Below are positions 29,292-35,258 of a stretch of DNA of 35,258 bases, one piece after another; position 1 is the stretch's first letter, and every line of letters starts with the position of its first letter. The translations under genes were made by a program, and so were the position numbers. The notes beneath the pieces are model-generated. The model was not told the origin of the DNA and did no database searches. It saw only the letters and a program-made list of their open reading frames with translations. Origin of the DNA: Candidatus Peribacteria bacterium (GTDB lineage: Bacteria > Patescibacteriota > Gracilibacteria > Peribacterales > Peribacteraceae); assembly GCA_023245765.1 (NCBI GenBank), contig JAHFJP010000011.1:1763-37020 (forward strand). Direction: 5' to 3'.

Positions 29292-30358
29292 TTCGCCATC
29301 TCCAGGACATCAAAGTGAAAGCATTTTTCACCGGCCGGATGGTTCCAGAAGATGTCGTACTGCAGGTCGCGCGCGAGGGAGAACGTTGCGCAGAGCTGGA
29401 ACTCATGACCGGACGGACGCGTGTACGTATACGGAACGCTCGTTTCGGGATCAACGATGTTCGGCGTCTGGTACTGCGCATTCTGCACGACGTCGTCCAG
29501 CGTCGCCGGGAGAGGGTTCACCGGCTTGGTCACGACAGGCGGCATGCCGCGCGGGTCATTGCCCCAGGCAATGTTGAGAATCTCACTCTGGATTGAGCGC
29601 AGATCGTTGATTCGCTGCTCGTCAAACCGTTCGGCGCGTCCCCGCAGCGGACTGCCCGTCACGATGAATGCACCGATAACAGTGGCGAGGACGATGACGA
29701 CGCTACAGACGAAGTAGCGCATGTGAATTTTGTGCTGTGAGAACCGTTCGGGAGCGATGCGCAGCGAATACAGATAATAACGGAATGGGAGCCCTGCGAG
29801 GACGAGGAGCGTGATGATCTTGAGGAAGAATCGCAGCGTGACCTCGCCCTGGAGCAGCGAGAAGATCAGCGCGATCAGATCGCCGACGAGCGTGCACGCC
29901 GTCGCGAAGAGGATCAGATACGTGAGCCAGCGGCGGACACCCGAAGCGAGCTTGTCCGGATGCACGGCGAACTCCTTGAGCAACAACCGCGACATCCAAA
30001 GGTACAGCGGGTACGAGACAATCAGAACCGCAAGCTCCCACCGGACGGACGAGACGTCATCGTAGTAATTGGGAAAAGCGGGATCGGGCAGAAGCCGGTT
30101 GAGGAAATCGAATGTGAGGAAAATCAGACTCACGACCGTGGAGGTCAATGCCGTGAAGCTGAGCAAATGGAAGAAGGCATCACGCGCGCTGCCGACATCT
30201 GGCGGCAGAGGAACGGGCATCGTCAGCGTTTCGGATGCGAGCGCTTCGGCGATATCCTTTTCCTTCCAACCGGCGCTCAGAAGGAGCATCCGGATCGTCT
30301 GGTGGTCCATTCCTTTGGACCGGGCATGCGCAATGAAGGTGGAGATGGATTTGCTCAT
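29288..30358 (-). CDS. DUF5671 membrane protein
   Basis: A 356-aa protein. The N-terminal ~40 residues look like a helical SHOCT/UBA-like motif ('ARSKGMDHQTIRMLLLSAGWKEKDIAEAL'). The DUF5671 domain follows (about residues 58-215) with four membrane helices and the conserved 'RWELAVLIVSYPLYLWMSRLLLKE' and 'WLTYLILFATACTLVGDLIALI'. A further span (VCSVVIVLATVIGAFIV) leads to a C-terminal extracytoplasmic domain containing 'RINDLRSIQSEILN'-type sequence and 'HPAGEKCFHFDV'. The domain is widespread in Patescibacteria and its function is unknown. An extended -10 TGCTACGAT ends 6 nt before the ATG. Confidence 0.88.
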   Translation of the reverse strand: MSKSISTFIAHARSKGMDHQTIRMLLLSAGWKEKDIAEALASETLTMPVPLPPDVGSARDAFFHLLSFTALTSTVVSLIFLTFDFLNRLLPDPAFPNYYDDVSSVRWELAVLIVSYPLYLWMSRLLLKEFAVHPDKLASGVRRWLTYLILFATACTLVGDLIALIFSLLQGEVTLRFFLKIITLLVLAGLPFRYYLYSLRIAPERFSQHKIHMRYFVCSVVIVLATVIGAFIVTGSPLRGRAERFDEQRINDLRSIQSEILNIAWGNDPRGMPPVVTKPVNPLPATLDDVVQNAQYQTPNIVDPETSVPYTYTRPSGHEFQLCATFSLARDLQYDIFWNHPAGEKCFHFDVLEMAK

Positions 30359-30364
30359 ACACGC

Positions 30365-30373
30365 ATCGTAGCA
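30365..30373 (-). promoter_or_regulatory. Extended -10 of the DUF5671 gene
   Basis: The minus strand reads TGCTACGAT, the hexamer ending 6 nt before ATG 30358. It is divergent from the mnmA promoter. Confidence 0.45.
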
Positions 30374-30386
30374 TGAGACGTTCGAT

Positions 30387-30413
30387 TTGAAGATATCTTA
30401 CTTCTTGTACACT
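30387..30413 (+). promoter_or_regulatory. mnmA promoter
   Basis: TTGAAG (30387-30392), 15-nt spacer, TACACT (30408-30413), ending 7 nt before ATG 30421. The spacer is short, so the -35 is uncertain; the -10 is plausible. Confidence 0.45.
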
Positions 30414-30420
30414 ACTTCAT

Positions 30421-31515
30421 ATGCGTATTCTTGTCGCTCTCTCCGGCGGAATCGATTCGAGCACTGTTGCTCATCTTTTGGCTCAACAGGGCCATGAACT
30501 GATCGGCGTACGGTTTGGTCTGTGGAGCGATCCGCTGGCCCCGGCTCTCGCGGAAATCCTGCCAAGCAAATGCTGCAATGCGCAGTCCGCTGCACGAACG
30601 CAGCACGTCGCGAAGCAGTTGAAGATCCCCCTCCACGTGATCGACCTTAGTGAGGAATTCAAACGGCACGTGGTCGATCCGTTCCTGGAAGGATACAGGC
30701 AGGGACTTTCACCAAACCCGTGCATCGGCTGCAACCGGACGATCAAGTTCGGGAAACTTCTCGAGTTGATGAAGGAATTTGGGTGCGAAAAGCTCGCCAC
30801 CGGCCACTACGCGCGCGTCGCACGGGAGAGACTTCCGGATGGCAGCGAGCGTCATCTGCTCCTCGAGGCAGTGGATCACATGAAGGATCAGAGCTACTAC
30901 CTGTACGGACTGACGCAGGAGCAATTGAGTAGCGTGATCTTCCCACTCGGAGCGATGCTGAAGAGCGAGGTATTTTCATTAGGTCGCGCCTTCGGCGTGC
31001 CGTTCGACGAGCAGTATCGTGAGAGTCAGGATCTGTGTTTTTTCCCCGAGAAGACGCCGCAGGAATTTTTGAAGCGGCACCTCCGCGATGATCTCCAGCC
31101 CGGCGAGATCGTCAGGCGTGACGGCACGATCGTCGGTAGTCACGATGGCCTGCCTCTCTACACGATCGGTCAGCGGCGCGGACTGAAGATCGGCGGTTTA
31201 AAAATTCCTTTGGAAGTCGTCTCGAAGGATCCCGCGCGCAATCAATTGATTGTCAACGAACAGGGACGTGAGCGCACATCATCTGTTCAACTCAAAGAGC
31301 TACGATGGATTTCATGGAAACCGGAGGAAGATTGCCCGGCACCATTTGACTGCCGGACACGCTCGTTGAGTGACCGGTTGCATGGGTCGATCCGCTTCGC
31401 GAATGATCACGGGATTTTCGATTTTGACCGGCCACAACCACCCCAGTCTCCGGGGCAGTCGTTGGTGCTGTACAGGGGGGAAGAAGTGGTAGGTGGGGGG
31501 GTGATCTGCCACTGA
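30421..31515 (+). CDS. mnmA: tRNA-specific 2-thiouridylase MnmA
   Basis: A 364-aa enzyme that puts sulfur on U34 of tRNA-Lys, -Glu and -Gln. The PP-loop is LVALSGGIDSST near the N-terminus. The two catalytic Cys are in 'SPNPCIGCNRTIKF' and 'ESQDLCFFPE'. 'ATGHYARV', 'DQSYYLYGLTQEQL' and 'YTIGQRRGL' are the standard family blocks. The gene is full-length and ends in a G-rich stretch. It heads a short intergenic gap to the calpain-like gene. Start ATG 30421 is next to a -10 element and lacks a Shine-Dalgarno. Confidence 0.97.
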   Translation: MRILVALSGGIDSSTVAHLLAQQGHELIGVRFGLWSDPLAPALAEILPSKCCNAQSAARTQHVAKQLKIPLHVIDLSEEFKRHVVDPFLEGYRQGLSPNPCIGCNRTIKFGKLLELMKEFGCEKLATGHYARVARERLPDGSERHLLLEAVDHMKDQSYYLYGLTQEQLSSVIFPLGAMLKSEVFSLGRAFGVPFDEQYRESQDLCFFPEKTPQEFLKRHLRDDLQPGEIVRRDGTIVGSHDGLPLYTIGQRRGLKIGGLKIPLEVVSKDPARNQLIVNEQGRERTSSVQLKELRWISWKPEEDCPAPFDCRTRSLSDRLHGSIRFANDHGIFDFDRPQPPQSPGQSLVLYRGEEVVGGGVICH

Positions 31516-31520
31516 AAACG

Positions 31521-31529
31521 TGGTATAAT
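31521..31529 (+). promoter_or_regulatory. Extended -10 promoter of the calpain-like gene
   Basis: TGGTATAAT: consensus -10 with TGn extension, ending 25 nt before ATG 31555. No good -35; no Shine-Dalgarno in the ~18-nt leader. Confidence 0.65.
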
Positions 31530-31554
31530 AATCGGAATTCATTCATACCAACAT

Positions 31555-33558
31555 ATGGATCCACAATTGAACGGAGGTGAACAGCCACTGTTGAAACGGG
31601 CACTCAGCAATAATGACGTGAACCCGGCATCTGGCGAACGGCAGGTACCCCATCCGGAGACGACCAACAAGATGGCTGTTGTGAGAGCTGACCAGACGTT
31701 GGAAAAAACAACAAAAGAAATTCAACCCTTCACGCCCGTGAATGCACCGTCGGGAACTCCGGCGGAAATTCACAAGCGCGTTGCCGCATTGGGTGAAGAC
31801 CTTTTGCAGCGGATGGAACGCTCAACGGCTGCAGGTCAACGATATGCAAAAAATCCTGGTGCACGCGGTGAATATATTCAGGCTCTCCAGGAGGAACGCA
31901 AAGCGATCCTGGATGGCGATACTCAGCTGAATGGTCATCCATTGGCGAGTCTCATACGCGGCACGCACCGGAGCCGCGTGAACATGATTGAGCAGACGTT
32001 CAAGCAACTTGGATACACTCAACCGGAAGCAAAAACAGAAACGGAGAGGAAAGAAGATCCAGCACTCAAGCGGGCAGCCGACAGAGTGAAAGATGAATAT
32101 GACAAATATGAAGCGGCGAAAAGGCTCAAGCAACAAACGGAAGACAACCCTGATGAAAAAATCCTGAAACAGGAATTCCAGGATCTCCGCGACCGGATCG
32201 ACAGCAGAATCAAAGCGACAAATGCGAACATCCGGTACCTGGAGAGGGAGATCCAGAATCTTGGAAGGATCGGACGCTTCGTTGCGCGATTCACGGGAAC
32301 GCTCCGGGGCATGCGACTGTCACTGGAAGCGGATCAGAAATTACTCAACTCGTACGGAAAAATCCGATCGCAACTCGATACGGTTGCGCGGCTCAACCCG
32401 AAACAACGGCGGGAGGGATTCCAGAGACTCTGGAAGGATCTCGGCGCAACAAGGCCAGATTATCGTGATGCCAATGCGCAGCTCGCGAGGTCCGTCGATA
32501 CCATTGATACGTATGATTACTTCAACGTTATCACGACCCCACAACCGCGGGCGCCCTTTGTTGCCGGACAGGAGGTATACACACTGACCGAACGCTCGAC
32601 CGTTGAGCGCGGATGGCGCGTGATGTCCGTCTCGGAAAACCGCATCGCCGTGCGGCCGATCACCGGCGGTGCATTACGGGTTCTGACGCCGCAACAGGTC
32701 TGGCACGTCGGCGAAATCGATGGCGCACGGATGCTGCCACGCAACGTCCCGCGACACGTGCAGGCCGAAATGCAGAACCGCCGCAACACACTCATGCAGA
32801 GGTACGCACGTATCACAGAGGAGGAGTACCACCAGCTCTTCGACGGGCCCCTCCAGCAGCAGAATGTCGGCAACTGCTACCTGATCGCCGCATTCAACAG
32901 TCTCCGCCATTCACCCCACGCCGAAGTGATTTTGAGAACATCTGTGCAACGACAAGGAACAGGATTCATCGTGAAGATCCCCCTCGGCAATGCCGACGGC
33001 ACACCCATTGCCGTTTCGGCGCAAGACATGCAGGCGATGACTATTCCTACGGACTCTCATGGAAGAACGCAACTGCAGCCGGTGAACGCAGCGCCCGGAT
33101 GGGTGGCGCTCGAAGCGGCATTCATCATCAAACGGTTTGGCCGTCTGGACCGACGGGCGGCTGAAGGCGGATTGGGCGAAGCGGCGCTTTCTGCTCTGAT
33201 GGGTAATGCAGTACAGACTCTGAGAATTCGCAACAATTTCGCGACATTGAGCGAAGATGCACGATCAAGAGAGCAGGCAATCGCACTACTCAATTCGTTC
33301 TCACCCGAACGGCACATACTCACAGCATCTTCTCGTGTTTTCCAAGATGAACGGAGTAGTTTTAGGACAGGTCCGCACACGTTCCTCACAAAGCATGCTT
33401 ATTCCATCTTCCGAGTAGACCCAGGAAGCAGACAGATTATTCTTGCAAATCCTCATAATACAGCGATACATATACAGGTAACCTACGACGAATTTCTCAC
33501 TTCATTCAGAGGGATCGGTATCGCCACGGTGAATGATGCGCGAATTTTCCGGGTCTAA
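31555..33558 (+). CDS. Calpain-like (C2 family) cysteine peptidase with coiled-coil N-terminus
   Basis: A 667-aa protein with no signal peptide or membrane span. Residues ~1-60 are low-complexity; ~60-320 are charged helices and coiled coil ('KILKQEFQDLRDRIDSRIKA'). A small beta-rich part around 330-395 ('FVAGQEVYTLTERSTVERGW') precedes the catalytic domain. The active site is recognisable: 'QQQNVGNCYLIAAFNSL' with Cys441, 'TFLTKHAYSIFRV' with His614 and 'ILANPHNT' with Asn632, matching calpain's QxxxGxCxxxA, HAY and N-P motifs. Trp after the Cys is replaced by Tyr. Substrate and trigger are unknown; no EF-hand is seen. It lies 72 nt upstream of a sortase gene on the same strand, with a separate promoter between them. 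Confidence 0.82.
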   Translation: MDPQLNGGEQPLLKRALSNNDVNPASGERQVPHPETTNKMAVVRADQTLEKTTKEIQPFTPVNAPSGTPAEIHKRVAALGEDLLQRMERSTAAGQRYAKNPGARGEYIQALQEERKAILDGDTQLNGHPLASLIRGTHRSRVNMIEQTFKQLGYTQPEAKTETERKEDPALKRAADRVKDEYDKYEAAKRLKQQTEDNPDEKILKQEFQDLRDRIDSRIKATNANIRYLEREIQNLGRIGRFVARFTGTLRGMRLSLEADQKLLNSYGKIRSQLDTVARLNPKQRREGFQRLWKDLGATRPDYRDANAQLARSVDTIDTYDYFNVITTPQPRAPFVAGQEVYTLTERSTVERGWRVMSVSENRIAVRPITGGALRVLTPQQVWHVGEIDGARMLPRNVPRHVQAEMQNRRNTLMQRYARITEEEYHQLFDGPLQQQNVGNCYLIAAFNSLRHSPHAEVILRTSVQRQGTGFIVKIPLGNADGTPIAVSAQDMQAMTIPTDSHGRTQLQPVNAAPGWVALEAAFIIKRFGRLDRRAAEGGLGEAALSALMGNAVQTLRIRNNFATLSEDARSREQAIALLNSFSPERHILTASSRVFQDERSSFRTGPHTFLTKHAYSIFRVDPGSRQIILANPHNTAIHIQVTYDEFLTSFRGIGIATVNDARIFRV

Positions 33559-33613
33559 GAGCAGGAACAGGAAAACCTGTGTCATCGTTTTACTTTCTGC
33601 AAAGCCATTTTTC

Positions 33614-33622
33614 TGGTATACT
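33614..33622 (+). promoter_or_regulatory. Extended -10 promoter of the sortase gene
   Basis: TGGTATACT with the hexamer ending 8 nt before TTG 33631. A weak TTTCTG lies 17 nt upstream. It predicts a 0-2 nt leader ahead of a TTG start. Confidence 0.55.
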
Positions 33623-33630
33623 CTTAAGAT

Positions 33631-34905
33631 TTGTTGAACCCTCCTTTCGACCACCGGGCCAGCTACGACGACGACGGGAATATCATTCTCCCGTCCATGC
33701 ACAATGCGCACATGCGCGACGACGACGTTGACGTTGAACCGATGCAGGGATTCATCGCGGAAACGCGGAGTGACTCCGACGACATCGTCGAATGGATCAT
33801 CACGGAAGACGCGCCGGCCGATCTCCACCCCGTCGAAACAATCGCTGCGCCACGCTTTGTTCCCGGTGAACCAACGATCCCCTTCTCCCTTCACGTACGG
33901 GAGAGAATTGTGGGACTCCGAACGATGACACGCGGAGCAGTGCGCGAAGGTGCGCGGCAGTACAAGGTGAGCATCTCCTCTGGCATTCCACTCCTGCAGC
34001 AGATCACAGAAGACACACTGAAATTTCTGCGGATCGTCTGGGATTTCCTGGCACAGCCAGTATGGGTCCCCGGGCGTAAGCGGGAGATCAAACAGTACAG
34101 CCGGGGCACCCTCTTCCTCCTCGACATTGTCCGCTTCGGCGGAACCTTCACCGTAATCTTCCTCGCGCTCTTCGTCGCGCTCAACTACGACAGCTTCTGG
34201 CAGATCACGCGAAGCAAAATCACAATGGTCCTCAGTAGTCCCACAATCGAAGCCCCGGAGTCACAAATCGATAACGCCATGATCGAAACGCTGAAGCAGA
34301 CGTCTGCGGTGTCGCAAGACGGCCGCGAGCGCGGAGAACTGCTGAGTTTTCTGCCCAACGTCGGTCCTCCCGATAACCGCATTCTGATCCCAAAACTCAA
34401 GCTCAATGTACCGCTCGTGCAGCCGCCGCTTGAATCACTCCTACGCCAGGATTGGGCACAGGTGGAAGAGGACATCCAGACGGCACTCGCAGACGGTGTG
34501 GTGCACTACCCGGGAACCGCAAAGCCCGGCCAGGCGGGCAACTTCTTCGTGACCGGTCACAGCTCCTACTACCCGTGGGCACCGGGACACTACAAAACCG
34601 TCTTCGCGCGACTCCATGACCTCAACCCCGGCGACGAGTACTGGGTTTACTACAAAGGCGACCGTCATCGCTACATTGTGACCGAAAAGAAAGAAGTGAG
34701 CCCGGGTGACATCACCGTGCTGGATCAGCCCGAAGCAAAACGCATCTCGACATTGATGACCTGCACGCCCGTCGGAACCACCTTACGCCGCCTCGTCGTC
34801 ATCGCGCAGGAGGTCAATCCGCTCACGGGTGAGGTCCTCGCGGTCGGTCAGAGGGGGGAGAAGGGTGTGACGCCAAAGGTGAAGCTGGAGGCGTTGCCGA
34901 TTTAG
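33631..34905 (+). CDS. Sortase family transpeptidase with long N-terminal region
   Basis: A 424-aa protein. About residues 1-165 are cytoplasmic, acidic at first ('DDDGNIILPSMHN', 'MRDDDVDVEPM'). One membrane span follows (FGGTFTVIFLALFVALNY) and then an extracytoplasmic sortase domain. The catalytic His310 is in 'FFVTGHSSYYPW', Cys378 in 'STLMTCTPVGTTLRRLVV' and the Arg just after it (386/387). Sortases cut a C-terminal sorting signal and link the protein to a surface amine. The TTG start is chosen because it lies 8 nt after the -10 element; a downstream ATG (33697) is the alternative. No substrate with an LPxTG-like tail was found in this window. The stop codon begins a G-rich tract. Confidence 0.92.
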   Translation: MLNPPFDHRASYDDDGNIILPSMHNAHMRDDDVDVEPMQGFIAETRSDSDDIVEWIITEDAPADLHPVETIAAPRFVPGEPTIPFSLHVRERIVGLRTMTRGAVREGARQYKVSISSGIPLLQQITEDTLKFLRIVWDFLAQPVWVPGRKREIKQYSRGTLFLLDIVRFGGTFTVIFLALFVALNYDSFWQITRSKITMVLSSPTIEAPESQIDNAMIETLKQTSAVSQDGRERGELLSFLPNVGPPDNRILIPKLKLNVPLVQPPLESLLRQDWAQVEEDIQTALADGVVHYPGTAKPGQAGNFFVTGHSSYYPWAPGHYKTVFARLHDLNPGDEYWVYYKGDRHRYIVTEKKEVSPGDITVLDQPEAKRISTLMTCTPVGTTLRRLVVIAQEVNPLTGEVLAVGQRGEKGVTPKVKLEALPI

Positions 34906-34930
34906 GGCTAGGGCTAGGGGTGGGGCTGGG
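34905..34930 (+). repeat. G-quadruplex-type G-rich tract
   Basis: GGG-CTA-GGG-CTA-GGGG-T-GGGG-CT-GGG: five runs of three or more G with 1-3 nt loops, directly after the sortase stop codon on the coding strand. It could fold as a G-quadruplex in DNA or in the mRNA 3' end. Confidence 0.6.
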
Positions 34931-35011
34931 AGTTGGTAATGATGGATACATTCGCCATGAAAACGTTATACTTTTTTCCGTTCGTTTCGCGCCAGACTTC
35001 GTTCATTCTCA

Positions 35012-35101
35012 GCCGCTGTGGTGAAATGGTAGACACGGGGGACTTAAAATCCCCTGACCTCTTATCGGGTCATGCTGGTTCGATTCCAGCCGGCGGCACC
35101 A
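35012..35101 (+). tRNA. tRNA-Leu(TAA)
   Basis: Acceptor GCCGCTG/CGGCGGC, anticodon stem GGGGA/TCCCC with loop CTTAAAA (anticodon TAA), a long variable arm (TGACCTCTTATCGGGTCA) and T-loop GGTTCGATTCC. Discriminator A and CCA are encoded. A TATACT at 34967-34972 is a possible -10 about 40 nt upstream. Confidence 0.97.
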
Positions 35102-35130
35102 TTGTAATAATATCAATAATAGTGTATAAT
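35102..35130 (+). promoter_or_regulatory. Promoter of the right-edge gene
   Basis: TTGTAA (35102-35107), 17-nt spacer, TATAAT (35125-35130). It begins 1 nt after the tRNA CCA end. The predicted start is ~14 nt before ATG 35151. Confidence 0.75.
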
Positions 35131-35150
35131 ATACATACACCAAAAACCGC

Positions 35151-35258
35151 ATGCAAACCTCTTTTTCCACCGGAGACAAGAGAGACATCCTCGCAATGCT
35201 CCCGGCTCTTGAACCACTGATTTCCGATAAGGAAGCGCAGCTACTTGAGAGGCTCAGA
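35151..35258 (+). CDS. Partial gene at right edge, unknown
   Basis: ATG 35151 opens 36 codons to the window end: MQTSFSTGDKRDILAMLPAL then EPLISDKEAQLLERLR. A helical, soluble N-terminus with no recognisable family. It is supported by a near-consensus promoter just upstream and no stop before the edge. The C-terminus is beyond the window. Confidence 0.6.
   Translation, partial: MQTSFSTGDKRDILAMLPALEPLISDKEAQLLERLR

Noticed and set aside
28527-29318. 263-aa plus-strand ORF
   Set aside because: Antisense to prfA, which carries the GGQ motif.

Overview
The window is about 35.3 kb of bacterial chromosome, GC roughly in the mid-50s by eye. It is densely packed with short intergenic gaps. Gene content suggests a member of the Patescibacteria/CPR, possibly the Peribacteria/Peregrinibacteria group: a DUF5671 membrane protein, a secreted beta-propeller protein with SLH repeats, many lipoproteins and short membrane proteins of no known family, sortase, and a calpain-like protease. 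This placement is inference; no rRNA or ribosomal protein marker is present. TGA is used as a normal stop, so the recoded (UGA = Gly) CPR lineages are unlikely. No mobile element, phage gene or CRISPR array was seen.

Layout. 1-4909 (minus strand): an envelope operon reading DUF1761 membrane protein, LemA, TPM-domain protein, secreted protein, lipoprotein, then a PKD-repeat membrane protein that runs off the left edge. 5007-5837: tRNA-Pro, a 59-aa gene and an AT-rich gap. 5838-8395 (minus): a lipoprotein and an O-antigen-ligase-like TPR protein. 8490-9439: small secreted protein, tRNA-Leu(CAG), VOC protein. 9528-13971: TMTC-like TPR membrane protein, a P-loop NTPase, a small unknown gene and a Gly/Ser-rich anchored protein. 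14005-16180: groES-groEL under a CIRCE-type operator with a strong terminator. 16187-16433: a self-contained unit for a 55-aa membrane protein. 16518-21493: DUF4173-like membrane protein, thymidylate kinase, SLH plus beta-propeller protein. 21612-27398: folD, two small coupled genes, purF-purD and a BT1-type folate transporter, which together look like a folate/one-carbon and early purine module. 27398-31515: lipoprotein, prfA, DUF5671 protein, mnmA. 31555-35258: calpain-like protease, sortase, tRNA-Leu(TAA) and the start of another gene.

Expression signals. For about twelve genes a -10-like hexamer lies only 6-9 nt before the start codon, often with a matching -35 or an extended TGn. This predicts leaderless or nearly leaderless mRNAs. 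Two of the three tRNAs have the same geometry relative to the mature 5' end. Clear Shine-Dalgarno sequences are few (before 2995, 16233 and 27398). The best candidates for something new are this promoter architecture, the calpain-like protease beside a sortase, the CIRCE variant with a second palindrome, a Lys-to-Thr change in the thymidylate kinase P-loop, and a 47-aa gene wedged between folD and a coiled-coil gene.
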